Of a DNA stretch of 64,000 nucleotides, positions 1 through 8,504 are shown in pieces. A program made the position numbers and the translations under genes. The stretch lies in the NCBI RefSeq assembly GCF_001293465.1, contig NZ_JSYZ01000009.1, forward strand, positions 410,968 through 474,967. Direction: 5' to 3'. The number at the start of each line of letters is the position of its first letter. Positions within the stretch are counted from its first letter, which is position 1. The notes below the pieces were generated by a model, which made no database searches, was not told the DNA's origin, and saw nothing but the letters and a program-made list of their open reading frames with translations. This DNA comes from Pseudomonas asplenii (lineage in GTDB: Bacteria; Pseudomonadota; Gammaproteobacteria; Pseudomonadales; Pseudomonadaceae).

Positions 1-306
1 GCCTGGCTGATCGCCGTCGCCCTGCGCCAGGCGACGGGTTCGGCCACCGTCGCGACCACCACCACCGCCGGCATCCTCGCCCCGCTGATGGCCGGCCTGG
101 CAAGCACCCAGAGCTCGCTGGTGGCCCTGGCGATCGGTGCCGGTTCGGTATTCTTCTGCCATGTGAACGATGCCGGCTTCTGGATGGTGCGCGAGTACTT
201 CGGCTTGCAGCTCAAGCAGACGATCTGGGTCTGGTCGGTGTTGCAGACCATCGTCTCGGTGGTGGGGCTGGTGGAGGCGTTGCTGTTGTGGCAGTGGTTC
301 CAGTAA
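1..306 (+). CDS. GntP-family gluconate:H+ symporter, C-terminal part
   Basis: The reading frame is open from base 1 and stops at 304-306, so only about the last 101 residues are present; the start lies outside the window. The visible part is hydrophobic, with the QATGSATVATTTTAGILAPL stretch and the CHVNDAGFW motif typical of the last helices of GntP/GntT gluconate transporters. It would import gluconate or a related sugar acid across the inner membrane with protons. The family call is firm. The exact substrate cannot be told from the tail alone. Confidence 0.85.
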   Translation, partial: AWLIAVALRQATGSATVATTTTAGILAPLMAGLASTQSSLVALAIGAGSVFFCHVNDAGFWMVREYFGLQLKQTIWVWSVLQTIVSVVGLVEALLLWQWFQ

Positions 307-357
307 AGCTGCCCCCCAGGTTATCCCGTGGAAAAGTGCTGCCTGCGCCAGCGCTTT

Positions 358-373
358 CGCGGATAAATCCGCG
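358..373. repeat. Perfect short inverted repeat after the permease
   Basis: CGCGGAT-AA-ATCCGCG forms 7-bp arms 50 bases after the permease stop. It resembles one half of the REP-like elements at 10754-10860. It has no T-run, so it is not a clear intrinsic terminator. Confidence 0.4.
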
Positions 374-393
374 ACTGGGCCCGTGAAGCTGGC

Positions 394-879
394 CTAGTCC
401 TCGGAATAGGCGAAATTCTTCAGCACTTCGCCATCCATCCGGTAGCGCACCCACTCGCTCTGCGGTTGCGCACCGATGGATTCGTAGAAGCGGATCGCCG
501 GCTCGTTCCAGTCCAGCACGCTCCATTCCAGGCGCCCGCAGTCATTGGCACAGGCGATCTTCGCCAGGTGCCGCAGCAACTTCTTGCCCGCCCCCGCGCC
601 GCGCTGCTGTGGCGAGACATACAGGTCCTCCAGGTACAGGCCATTGCGGCCCAGCCAGGTCGAGTAGCTGAAGAAGAACACCGCGAAACCGACCGGCTCG
701 CCATCGCGCAGGCAGATCAGGCCGTGGGCCGTGGCGCCTTCGCCGAACAGGCTGCGCTCGATGTCCACGACACTGGCGAGCACCTCGTGGCGGGCCCGTT
801 CGTATTCGGCCAGCTCGGTGATAAAGGTCAGGATCTGCGGCGCATCACTGGGCCGGGCTTCGCGTATTTCGAGGGACAT
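394..879 (-). CDS. GNAT-family N-acetyltransferase
   Basis: A 161-residue protein with the full GNAT fold. The N-terminus is IREARPSDAPQI. The acetyl-CoA-binding region LYVSPQQRGAGAGKKLL (motif A, R/Q-x-x-G-x-G/A) lies at about residues 87-103. Motif B is near WNEPAIRFYESIGA, about residues 124-137. The LEDLYV context and overall length resemble spermidine/diamine acetyltransferases (SSAT-like). It would transfer an acetyl group from acetyl-CoA to a small amine in the cytoplasm. It stands alone, convergent with the permease gene. The substrate is not established. Confidence 0.85.
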   Translation of the reverse strand: MSLEIREARPSDAPQILTFITELAEYERARHEVLASVVDIERSLFGEGATAHGLICLRDGEPVGFAVFFFSYSTWLGRNGLYLEDLYVSPQQRGAGAGKKLLRHLAKIACANDCGRLEWSVLDWNEPAIRFYESIGAQPQSEWVRYRMDGEVLKNFAYSED

Positions 880-942
880 GGGCGCTTCCAGAATCGATGA
901 AGTCGCCCATGCTATTCGGATTGTGTCGCCACTTGAAACACT

Positions 943-1086
943 TCAGCGAAAATTCGCCGGCAACAGCAGACAGACCAGCAGCGTCAACCCCAGGATCGGT
1001 AAGGCGCCTACTGCCAGTCCCTGCAGATGGGCCAGCAACATCGCCATGGGCCGAAGGTGCTCCGGGCCCTGCTCATGAGCGCCCAT
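943..1086 (-). CDS. Possible small hydrophobic protein, 47 aa
   Basis: An ATG at 1086 opens a 47-codon frame overlapping the last codons of the DUF4865 gene. The predicted protein has a hydrophilic N-terminus (MGAHEQGPEHLRPM), then one or two hydrophobic segments ending in LLVCLLLPANFR. A weak GAGAG sequence lies upstream. The overlap would allow translational coupling. I do not recognise it, and it may be a chance frame or the remnant of a membrane protein. Confidence 0.25.
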   Translation of the reverse strand: MGAHEQGPEHLRPMAMLLAHLQGLAVGALPILGLTLLVCLLLPANFR

Positions 1087-1651
1087 GGCGCAGGCTCTCA
1101 AGATCGGACTGCGCCAGGTAGAGCACTTCGTAGACCTGCCCTCCCCGGCTGCGATCCGGGGCGGCCGACGACAGCGTGATACGCAGCAGCCGCCAGTTGG
1201 CCGCATCCAGTGCCAGGAAGGACGCCAGGGTATCCTCCCGGCTCAGGATCGCCTGGCTCCGCTCTCTCTCGGCCGCCAGCAAGCCGATACGATCGGTCTG
1301 CGGCTCGATCGCCCACTCCTCCCGGTACAGCGCCTTCGCCTCGCGCGCCGGGCCGAAGCTGAATTCCAAGGGCAGCCAGGCCTCGACCTGCGGCCGCCCG
1401 AACGAATCGATGACCACCTGGAAACGCTCGTCCATCAGGAAATGGGCGGCGCCCTGCGGGTCAGCCCACAGGTAGACCGACGCGTAGAGATTGTCCGTGG
1501 CGGCGAACACACCCCGCTCGCGGGCAATGAACGCCTTGAACAGCATGCCTGGGGTGCCGTCCCAGCGCGGCCCCAGTTCCCTCGCGCGGCGGCGGATCAG
1601 CTCCATGTCGTAGTTGGCGGGCAAGCGGTGTGAATATTGTTTGGCAAACAT
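1073..1651 (-). CDS. DUF4865 family protein
   Basis: A 192-residue protein. I chose the ATG at 1651, giving MFAKQYSHRLPANYDM, because AGGAG sits about nine bases upstream (1661-1665); the open frame runs further up but without coding character. Features of the family are the N-terminal MxAxQYxHxLPAxYDM segment, RRARELGPRWD and the central FGRPQVEAWLP. The biochemical role is unknown. It is transcribed away from the LysR gene at 1755, the usual arrangement of a regulator with its target. Confidence 0.75.
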   Translation of the reverse strand: MFAKQYSHRLPANYDMELIRRRARELGPRWDGTPGMLFKAFIARERGVFAATDNLYASVYLWADPQGAAHFLMDERFQVVIDSFGRPQVEAWLPLEFSFGPAREAKALYREEWAIEPQTDRIGLLAAERERSQAILSREDTLASFLALDAANWRLLRITLSSAAPDRSRGGQVYEVLYLAQSDLESLRHGRS

Positions 1652-1754
1652 GACTGCGCTCCTTCGGCAATGACCGGATGTGGATAACCCGGAGCCAGCT
1701 TGCGCAAGGTCGATAATTACAACAAGATATCCTCCAATATATGTGTGATAAGAG

Positions 1755-2627
1755 ATGGATATGGCAGACATCGGCAGACCTCTCGATCTCGATACCGTCC
1801 AGGCCTTTGTGCTGATCGCCGACTTCGCCAGCTTCACCCGGGCGGCCCAGGCGCTGGACACCTCCCAGGCGGCCATCAGCCTGAAACTCAAGCGCCTGGA
1901 AGAACGCCTGGGTTATCGCCTGCTGGAACGCACCCCACGCCATGTGCACCTGACGCCCCGCGGCGAGCAGTTCATCCAGGCCGCCCGCCACCTGCTGCTG
2001 GCCCATGAGCGGGCCCTGGGCGACATGGAGGTGCCTGAAAACCGCCGGCTGATCATCGGCATCAGCGACCATGTGGCCGGCCCGGACCTGCCGCTGTTGC
2101 TCAGCCGCTTGGCGCAATACGACCCGCTGCTGATCATCGAGGTGCGCATCGGCTCGTCGCGGGACTTGAGTGCGGCCTTCGACCGCGGCGAACTGGATGC
2201 CGCCATCGTGCGCAGCGAAGGCGAGCGGCATGACGGTGAGGTGCTGGTGGTCGAGCGCTTCGGCTGGTTCGCCTCCCCCACCTGGCAGCACACCCCGGGC
2301 AGTGTCCTGCGCCTGGCGACCATGGCTTCGCCCTGTGGCGTGCGGCAACTGGCGGTGCGGGTGCTGGACGAAGCGGCGATCGCCTGGACCGAAGTCTTCG
2401 TCGGTGGCGGCGTGATGGCGGTGGGTGCGGCGGTCAGCGCCGGCCTCGGCGTCGCCGCCCTGGCCAAACGGGTGGCACCGGCCGGCGCAATCGAAGTCGG
2501 CGAACAATGGGGGCTGCCACCCCTGCCGATGACAGAGATCATCCTGCATGCACGCCCGACGGATGCCCGCTCGCAGGAAACACTGCGGGCCTTGAGTGCG
2601 GCGTTTCGCGGGGTGCAGGAGCGCTGA
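1755..2627 (+). CDS. LysR-family transcriptional regulator
   Basis: A 290-residue LysR-type regulator. The winged HTH is at about residues 10-70 (FVLIADFASFTRAAQALDTS, then QAAISLKLKRLEERLG), followed by the effector-binding domain (IGISDHVAGPDLP, SLRDLS-like and GVAALAKRV segments). A second ATG at 1761 is an alternative start. It diverges from the DUF4865 gene across about 100 bases, so it probably controls that gene and itself. The ligand is unknown. Confidence 0.85.
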   Translation: MDMADIGRPLDLDTVQAFVLIADFASFTRAAQALDTSQAAISLKLKRLEERLGYRLLERTPRHVHLTPRGEQFIQAARHLLLAHERALGDMEVPENRRLIIGISDHVAGPDLPLLLSRLAQYDPLLIIEVRIGSSRDLSAAFDRGELDAAIVRSEGERHDGEVLVVERFGWFASPTWQHTPGSVLRLATMASPCGVRQLAVRVLDEAAIAWTEVFVGGGVMAVGAAVSAGLGVAALAKRVAPAGAIEVGEQWGLPPLPMTEIILHARPTDARSQETLRALSAAFRGVQER

Positions 2628-2778
2628 CGGCCGCTCCGGCAAAACCGAAAATACTTGATAGCCAATTGCCTTCATGTTTTAAAGGGCGGGCCTGAAAGAT
2701 GCCCGCAGCGGCGAGCATTGCCTTGCCGCGGCGCACCTGAGTAGGGAACCACTCGAATACAAGACCAAGGAGCAATCG

Positions 2779-3381
2779 ATGCGCATTATCCACGCCTGCC
2801 TTCTGGCCGCTGCCGCCCTGCTGGGCGGCTGTGCCGGCAACCCGATGCAGGTGGCCCCCACGCAAACCATTCCGAGCGCCGAACCGAACGCCGCGCAGGT
2901 CGTCTTCATGCGCTCCTCCTTCGTCGGCAAGATCATCGATGCGTCGCTGTATGACGTGACCGGCGGCCAGACCAAATTCATCGGCATCATGGCCAACGGC
3001 AGCAAGATCAACTACCCCACTACCCCGGGCAAGCACACGTTCATGGTGGTGTCCGAGGCCGCCGACTTCCTCGAGGCCGACCTGGCTGCGGGCAAGACCT
3101 ACTACAGCGTGGTGACACCGCGCATGGGCGCCTGGAAAGCCCGCTTCTCGCTGTGGCCGGTCAGTTCCGACAGCAAGGCCGAGTTCGCCAAGGGCAGCAA
3201 GGAAGTCGACAACCTGATCAAGGACACCGAACTGGTCGGCAACTCGCCGAAGTCGCTGTCCTGGTTCGAGAACAACAAGGGCAGCGTTGAAGAGAAACGC
3301 GTCGAGTACTGGAAGGTCTGGCAGGAAAAGAGCCCCGAAGACCTGGCCAAGCGCACCCTGCATCCGCAGGATGGCATCTGA
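2779..3381 (+). CDS. DUF2846-type lipoprotein
   Basis: A 200-residue protein with a lipoprotein signal: positive N-terminus, hydrophobic core and lipobox LLGGC with the modified Cys at about residue 19. AAGGAG lies 7 bases before the ATG. The mature part (AAQVVFMRSSFVGKIIDASLYDV, then PGKHTFMVVSEAADFLEADL, GKTYYSVVTPRMG) matches the DUF2846 pattern of envelope lipoproteins of unknown function. It is monocistronic and closed by a strong terminator. Confidence 0.75.
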   Translation: MRIIHACLLAAAALLGGCAGNPMQVAPTQTIPSAEPNAAQVVFMRSSFVGKIIDASLYDVTGGQTKFIGIMANGSKINYPTTPGKHTFMVVSEAADFLEADLAAGKTYYSVVTPRMGAWKARFSLWPVSSDSKAEFAKGSKEVDNLIKDTELVGNSPKSLSWFENNKGSVEEKRVEYWKVWQEKSPEDLAKRTLHPQDGI

Positions 3382-3403
3382 TCGATTCACTGTAGAGCGC
3401 TAC

Positions 3404-3440
3404 AAAAAAGGCCGGACTCTGTGAGGAGTCCGGCCTTTTT
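3404..3440. terminator. Bidirectional intrinsic terminator
   Basis: GGCCGGACTC (3410-3419) pairs perfectly with GAGTCCGGCC (3426-3435) around a 6-base loop. It is flanked by A6 on the left and T5 on the right. It lies between the convergent lipoprotein gene and lpxO and can serve both. Confidence 0.9.
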
Positions 3441-3460
3441 CATCGCCCTGGATCGCGGTA

Positions 3461-4372
3461 CTAGATCAGCAGGAACAACGCCAGCAGACCACCGAAGATC
3501 GCCCACTTCTCCAGGTAGTAGCGCGTGCGGTTGGTCTTCTTCAGCGCCTTGCCGCGCTGGCGGATGCCGTAGAGCTTGGTAAAGGCCTTGTTGATCCCGC
3601 CGGTCTTGTCGCCGTCGCCGTTCGGCGCCGCGGCGGCAGCCATCACGTTGCGGCTGAACCAGCGGTTGAATGCCGCCGCCCAGCGGTACTGCATCGGCCG
3701 CTCGACGTCACAGAACAGGATCACCCGGTCCTTGTCGGTGGTGTTTTCCGCGTAGTGGATGAAGGTCTCGTCGAACATCACCGGCTCGCCGTCGCGCCAG
3801 TGGTAGTTCTGGCCGTCGACGTTGATGTAGCAGCCCGGATCGTTCGGGGTTTCGAGCCCCAGGTGATAACGCAGGGAGCCGGCGTAGGGATCACGATGGC
3901 GAACCAGCCGCGAGCCGGGTGGCAGTTCGGCGAACATCGCCGCCTTGACCGTGCCGATGCTGTTGAGCAGTTCGGTGGTGCGCGGGCACAACTCCAGGGC
4001 CGACGGGTGGTTGTCGCCGTACCATTTCAGGTAGAAGCGTTTCCAGCCGGTCTTGAAGAAAGAGTTGAAACCCACGTCATCGGGACGCTCGGACTTCTTG
4101 ATTTCGCCGGCGCGCAGCAGCGCCAGGGCCTCTTCGCGGATTTCCTGCCAGTTGTCCTGCAGAGGCTTCAATTCCGGGAAGTCCTTGACCTCCAGGTAGG
4201 GGCGGCTCGGAATCTTCGAGAACAGGTAGAGGAAGCAGTTGATCGGGGCCAGGAAGCTGGAGTGGTCGCTCAGTTGGCGGCCCAGCTTGTGCCGGACTTG
4301 GCCGCGCAGGTGTACATACGCGATGGACAGTACGTAAACAGCAATGATGATGAGTTTCACAGGCGTCGTCAC
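3461..4372 (-). CDS. lpxO: Lipid A 2-hydroxylase, Fe(II)/2-oxoglutarate-dependent
   Basis: A 303-residue aspartyl/asparaginyl beta-hydroxylase-family protein. It has an N-terminal membrane anchor (LIIIAVYVLSIAYVHL), a cytoplasmic jelly-roll domain and a C-terminal hydrophobic tail (GGLLALFLLI). The iron ligands are visible as HRD (SRLVRHRDPY) and the distal H in ETFIHYAEN, with R for 2-oxoglutarate in DKDRVILFCDV. LpxO hydroxylates the secondary laurate of lipid A, modifying outer-membrane properties. Length and layout match Pseudomonas LpxO proteins. Confidence 0.85.
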   Translation of the reverse strand: MTTPVKLIIIAVYVLSIAYVHLRGQVRHKLGRQLSDHSSFLAPINCFLYLFSKIPSRPYLEVKDFPELKPLQDNWQEIREEALALLRAGEIKKSERPDDVGFNSFFKTGWKRFYLKWYGDNHPSALELCPRTTELLNSIGTVKAAMFAELPPGSRLVRHRDPYAGSLRYHLGLETPNDPGCYINVDGQNYHWRDGEPVMFDETFIHYAENTTDKDRVILFCDVERPMQYRWAAAFNRWFSRNVMAAAAAPNGDGDKTGGINKAFTKLYGIRQRGKALKKTNRTRYYLEKWAIFGGLLALFLLI

Positions 4373-4618
4373 AAGAGTCGGGAAGAACGCTGCCCTTTGT
4401 GCACACAGGTGGCCCGGGGCAGAAACCGGAATCCTGGTGTCGGGAAAGGGAAGCTAACGCGGTAGGGTAGAACAGCAGCCGCGCCGGTTTCCAGTGTTTC
4501 CTGTTCAACCCGCCCGGAAAACACCCACAGTATGGATCTCCGTCAATTTTTCATGGATCGACCCGCCGCGAACAGCGTCCCTTTCGCCGCCCGGTGAAGC
4601 GCTGAAAAGACCAGGCAC

Positions 4619-4634
4619 CTGTCATTTCTGACAG
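4619..4634. promoter_or_regulatory. Perfect inverted repeat, possible operator
   Basis: CTGTCA-TTTC-TGACAG has 6-bp arms and lies about 90 bases before the short ORF at 4726. The size and symmetry suit a dimeric repressor site. No regulator gene lies next to it, so the assignment is speculative. Confidence 0.3.
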
Positions 4635-4725
4635 CTAGGCAAACCGCCCTGTTCAGCGCTAAATCCGGGGTGCCCGTCCGGAATCGGCAAAGGACGTGGC
4701 TCACCAGACGGAAAAGGAGACAGCG

Positions 4726-4806
4726 ATGAACAGCGACAAGCATTCCCTGCCCTCTCTATGTGTCGGCGCACGCTCCCAGGCAAGCGGGGTGGAAGCCTAC
4801 TCATAG
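4726..4806 (+). pseudogene. Short ORF, possible start of a broken gene
   Basis: ATG at 4726 follows AAGGAG at a good distance and encodes 26 residues (MNSDKHSLPSLCVGARSQAS...) before a TAG at 4804. In the same phase the frame reopens at once (GTG at 4810) and reads TLYEHRAGETHELLWQYEG onward until it enters the opposite-strand kinase gene. The good ribosome site and in-phase continuation suggest either a genuine micro-ORF or a longer gene cut by a nonsense codon. I do not recognise the product. Confidence 0.3.
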
Positions 4807-4954
4807 ACCGTGACCCTGTATGAACACCGAGCGGGAGAAACCCACGAACTGCTCTGGCAATACGAAGGTGCGAGCCCCGTAAGGGCGCGCTACTTCATCG
4901 ACAGCCGGCCAGACCGACGTCTGCATGTCAGCACGCTGTCACGTTGTGCTGGTA

Positions 4955-5911
4955 TCAGCGGGTCGGCTGCCCGGCAATATCTCCTTGCGCCACCAGCAAC
5001 GCATCGACTTCCCCTGTCCCCGGCGCCGTCGCCGGCCCCCAGCGGGTGACCGCAATGGCGGCTGCGGCATTGGCCCGTCGGGCCGCCTCACTGGCCGTAA
5101 GGCCGTTGGCCAGCGCCGCGATGAACACCCCGGCATGGGCATCGCCGGCACCGTTGCTGTCCACGGCCTGCACCTTGAAGCCCGGCACCTGCTCGACCTG
5201 CCCTGCCCGGCTGATCCAGCAACCCTGCGGACCATCACGCACCAGCAGCAGCGCCTGTTCCGACAGCAACCGGCCCAACCCTTCCAGCGCCCTGCCGATC
5301 TGCACGGTCCCGGTAAAACGCCGGGCCTCATCGGCGTTACTGGTCCAGATATCGATGCGCGGCAGCAGGGCAGCCATCGGCGCAACCTCCGGCGAGTCCA
5401 CCAACGGCCCCGGATCGAACACCACGACCACCTCGCGCGGTAATGCCAGCAGCCAGTCCAGCAGCGGCTGGACCTTGTTCGGCTGCAGCAGGCTGTAGCC
5501 GCTGACATAGACGTAGTCGTCGAGTTGCACCGGCACCCGCGCCAGATCCTCGGCCGACAACCCACCCTCGGCACCGATATGGGAGATGAAGGTCCGCTCG
5601 GCGCTGGCATCGGTCACGGCCACGCACAGCCCGGTATCGCGCCGGGCATCAGGCTCCAGCGCCATGCGGATGCCTTCGGCGGTCATCGCCTGACGGGCCA
5701 GGTCGCCGAAACGGCCGGTACCATGGCGACCGAGGTAGACCACCGGCAGGCCGTTGCGCTGCGCCGCGGCCATGACGTTGAAACCGCCACCGGTCTCGAA
5801 GGTGGCCGAATGGGCCAGGGCATCGCCACCGCTGCCGGGCAGTTGGTCGACAGCCATGACCAGGTCGACGATGACCTGGCCGGAATGCAGCAATCGGGGG
5901 TTGCGTCTCAC
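4955..5911 (-). CDS. PfkB-family carbohydrate/nucleoside kinase
   Basis: A 318-residue ribokinase-fold kinase. The substrate-binding N-terminal signature is GGGFNVMAAAQRNGL, about residues 41-55. The PfkB signature 2 DSNGAGDAHAGVF lies in the C-terminal third, with the catalytic Asp of GAGD. It would phosphorylate a sugar or nucleoside with ATP. It is the last gene of a minus-strand operon, 12 bases after the permease, with a glycohydrolase-fold enzyme and a GntR regulator. That context suggests phosphorylation of ribose or of a ribosylated product released upstream. The substrate is inferred only. Confidence 0.85.
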   Translation of the reverse strand: MRRNPRLLHSGQVIVDLVMAVDQLPGSGGDALAHSATFETGGGFNVMAAAQRNGLPVVYLGRHGTGRFGDLARQAMTAEGIRMALEPDARRDTGLCVAVTDASAERTFISHIGAEGGLSAEDLARVPVQLDDYVYVSGYSLLQPNKVQPLLDWLLALPREVVVVFDPGPLVDSPEVAPMAALLPRIDIWTSNADEARRFTGTVQIGRALEGLGRLLSEQALLLVRDGPQGCWISRAGQVEQVPGFKVQAVDSNGAGDAHAGVFIAALANGLTASEAARRANAAAAIAVTRWGPATAPGTGEVDALLVAQGDIAGQPTR

Positions 5912-5923
5912 AGGCAGCCATCC

Positions 5924-7390
5924 TCAGCCATTGGCATTTTCCACGAGGGCGGCACGACGGTCCGCCGCGCCGCCCAGCAGGCCGTAGAGACCGCCTGCAA
6001 CCAGGAAGGTGACGACCCAGCCCAAACCATTGTGGCCCAGCCAGGAGTCGGACAGGAAACCGCGGAACCAGACGTTTTGCGCCGTGGTGCCGATGGTGGT
6101 GAAACTGAAGCCGAGCACGATGGCCACGGCCCAGGAACCGCAGGCACGCCACTCGACGCCGCCGCGATACCAGTAGGCGCTGCCCGGCCCGACGTTCATC
6201 AGGTCCCTGGCACTGTAGTACTGGCGGTGCAGCAGATCGACCACGAAGATCCCGACCCAGGCGGTGATTGGTACCGCCAGCAGCGAGATGAAGGTGATGA
6301 ACGGACCGTAGAAGCTGTCGGCGATCAGCATGAAGTAGATGGAGCCGGCGAAGATCGCCACGATATCGACGATCACCGCATGCACGCGCTTGACCTTGAG
6401 GCCAAGGGTCAGGGTGGTCAGGCCCGCCGAATACACCGACAGGTTGTTCGACAGCAGCAGGCCGCCAAAGGCGGTGATCAGGTACGGTACCGCCATCCAG
6501 GTCGGCAGCATGTCGCGGATCGCGATGATCGGGTCGTTGGCCTGGGCCAGGTCATGGTTGCCCACCGACAGCAGCCCGCCGAGGGTGATCAGCAACACCA
6601 GCGGGATACCCGCACCGAAGGCCGCCGAAGCCACCAGGCGGCCGGCCTTGACGCTCCTGTGCTGGTAGCGCGACATGTCCGCGCCGGCGTTGGCCCAGCC
6701 GATCCCGGTGCCGGCGGCCATGGTACCGATGCCGATGATCATCGCGCTCAGCGGGGCCGGCGTGGCATTGAACACCGCGTTCCAGTCGATGGTGGCGCAG
6801 AGGAAACCGCCGACCAGGATGTTCAGGGCGCCGAACACGTAGGTCGCCCATTTCTGGATCACCAGCAGGGTCGCATGGCCCAGACCCGAGACGCACAGCG
6901 TGAGCAGCACGAAGATGGCGATGAACAACAGCGTCAGCAGCGGCGCGCTCTTGGCCTCGACCGGCGAGTGGAACAGGATCGAGCACAGCGACAGCAGCAC
7001 GAAGGCCGCCGTGGTGGTGTTGACCGTTTCCCAGCCCAGGCGCGACATCAGCGAGACGAGGGTCGGGCCGATGTTGCCGCGTACCCCGAAGATCGCCCGT
7101 GACAGGGTCAGGCTGGGTGCACGGCCGCGACGGCCGGCAATCGAGATGACCCCGACCACGGCGAAGGAACCCGCCGCACCGATGATTGCGACGATGATCG
7201 CCTGCCAGATCGCCAGGCCACGAAAGGCCACCAGTGTGGCGCCCAGCGGCAAGCCGAGGATGCTGATGTTGGCGGCGAACCAGACCCAGAACAGTTGCAG
7301 GGGATGGCCATTGCACTCGGCCTCGGGAGCCGGCTCGATGCCACGGATTTCCAACTGCCCGGCACTTTGCCCGGCGTTTGATGAGGTCAT
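5924..7390 (-). CDS. NCS1-family purine/cytosine-type permease
   Basis: A 488-residue polytopic membrane protein. The start is the ATG at 7390 (MTSSNAGQSAGQLEIRGIEP), with AGGAG 8 bases upstream; the frame extends further without support. Family features are the N-terminal NGHPLQLFWVWFAANISILG, then GRRGRAPSLTLSRAIFGVRGN, and about 12 hydrophobic segments. NCS1 carriers (CodB, allantoin and hydantoin permeases) import nucleobases and related compounds with H+ or Na+. Its place between a glycohydrolase-like gene and a kinase suggests it brings in the substrate of that pathway. Confidence 0.85.
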   Translation of the reverse strand: MTSSNAGQSAGQLEIRGIEPAPEAECNGHPLQLFWVWFAANISILGLPLGATLVAFRGLAIWQAIIVAIIGAAGSFAVVGVISIAGRRGRAPSLTLSRAIFGVRGNIGPTLVSLMSRLGWETVNTTTAAFVLLSLCSILFHSPVEAKSAPLLTLLFIAIFVLLTLCVSGLGHATLLVIQKWATYVFGALNILVGGFLCATIDWNAVFNATPAPLSAMIIGIGTMAAGTGIGWANAGADMSRYQHRSVKAGRLVASAAFGAGIPLVLLITLGGLLSVGNHDLAQANDPIIAIRDMLPTWMAVPYLITAFGGLLLSNNLSVYSAGLTTLTLGLKVKRVHAVIVDIVAIFAGSIYFMLIADSFYGPFITFISLLAVPITAWVGIFVVDLLHRQYYSARDLMNVGPGSAYWYRGGVEWRACGSWAVAIVLGFSFTTIGTTAQNVWFRGFLSDSWLGHNGLGWVVTFLVAGGLYGLLGGAADRRAALVENANG

Positions 7391-7499
7391 GTTGTTCTGC
7401 TCCTGATGCCATTGTTGTGGTTGTGGGCAATGCACGAGGCGTGGGGGAACGTGCGCCCCTTCAGCCCCGGCGGTCTGCAATCCATTGCGGGTTGTTGCG

Positions 7500-8504
7500 T
7501 CAGGCGGTACGCAAGGCGATCAGGCCCTGGACCAGCGGGACCAGTTCCAGACCGTTGACTTCGATGATTTGCGCGATCAGTTCGGCCGGCCAGCACTCCA
7601 GGCCGTCACAGGCGCCGAGCATGGCACCGAGGATGCCGGCGATGGTATCGGTGTCGCCGCCGATACTGGCGGCCAGGCAGATGGCGTCAAAGGCACTCAG
7701 TTGGCCGCGGGCCACGCGCTGGGCCAGGGCAAAGGCGACCACCACCGACTCCTGGCTGGCCACGGAGGTACCGACCACGTCGTAGAGCAGGTCGGCCAGT
7801 TCCGAGTCGGCGCAATCGGCGACCAGCTGCCGGGCCCAGCGCAGGCGCGGGCCGATGCGGCCACCGGCGACCCAGTGCCCGTGCCGCTCGGCGACAAAGG
7901 CCATCTCGGTGCCGGCCTCCAGCGCATGCACCAGGCCCTTGCCATTGATCCCGCTGGAGATCACCGCGGCCACCGCCGCGGCACTGGCGATGCCCAGGGT
8001 GGTGTTATGGGTCACCTGACAGGCCTGTACCACCGCGTCGATAAAGTACTGGGGCCGGGCGATGTCGGCGGCGATCCCCACCGGCGTGATGCGCATCGCC
8101 GCACCGTTGGTGGTGCCGTAGCGCCCGGCTTCTTCGGGGCTGTGGCCGGCGAGGATCATTTCGATCGCCCGCTTGGTCGAGGGCCCCAGCAGGTCCTGGG
8201 AACCCTTGGCCTTCATCACCGCCTCCCAGGCGATCAGCCGTTCGGCGAGCACGGCGGGCTCGATATGGCCCTGGCCATCGATCAGCAACTGACCGACCAG
8301 GATCGCCTGTTCGGTGTCGTCGGTGATGGAGCCGGCGGGCATGTTCGGCGCGATCGGCTGATCCGGGCCGGCCTCCACCAGGGTGCGGATGCTGCCGAAA
8401 CGCGCCTGGATCTGCGCGCGGCTCAGGGACTGGGTCGGCATGCCGAGGGCATCGCCCAGAGCCAGCCCGTAGAAAGCGCCAAGGGCGCGGCTGGTCGGGG
8501 TCAT
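7500..8504 (-). CDS. ADP-ribosylglycohydrolase-fold protein
   Basis: A 334-residue protein of the DraG/ARH all-helical family. The start at 8504 (MTPTSRALGAFYGLALGDALG) overlaps the GntR stop by ATGA, so the two are translationally coupled. The binuclear metal site is visible: SITDDTEQA near residue 60 and GGDTDTIAGI near residue 280. Known relatives remove ADP-ribose from proteins or hydrolyse N-ribosides. In this operon with a nucleobase-type permease and a PfkB kinase, hydrolysis of a small ribosylated compound is more plausible than protein de-ADP-ribosylation. That is inference. Confidence 0.85.
   Translation of the reverse strand: MTPTSRALGAFYGLALGDALGMPTQSLSRAQIQARFGSIRTLVEAGPDQPIAPNMPAGSITDDTEQAILVGQLLIDGQGHIEPAVLAERLIAWEAVMKAKGSQDLLGPSTKRAIEMILAGHSPEEAGRYGTTNGAAMRITPVGIAADIARPQYFIDAVVQACQVTHNTTLGIASAAAVAAVISSGINGKGLVHALEAGTEMAFVAERHGHWVAGGRIGPRLRWARQLVADCADSELADLLYDVVGTSVASQESVVVAFALAQRVARGQLSAFDAICLAASIGGDTDTIAGILGAMLGACDGLECWPAELIAQIIEVNGLELVPLVQGLIALRTA

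Larger units (their letters stand above)
4373..4954. other. Gene-poor region between lpxO and the kinase gene
   Basis: About 580 bases without a confident gene. It contains a perfect inverted repeat CTGTCA-TTTC-TGACAG at 4619-4634, and a short ORF with a good ribosome site at 4726. From 4810 a frame continues in phase with that ORF and shows some coding-like composition before it runs into the end of the kinase gene. A degraded gene is one reading. Confidence 0.5.

Noticed and set aside
1461..2675. 404-codon minus-strand frame over the LysR gene
   Set aside because: It covers the plus-strand regulator and continues into the DUF4865 gene in the wrong phase. No domain is visible.
5525..7102. 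525-codon plus-strand frame over the kinase and permease genes
   Set aside because: It spans two real genes on the other strand and is dominated by Gln, Gly, His and Arg, as expected for an antisense frame.
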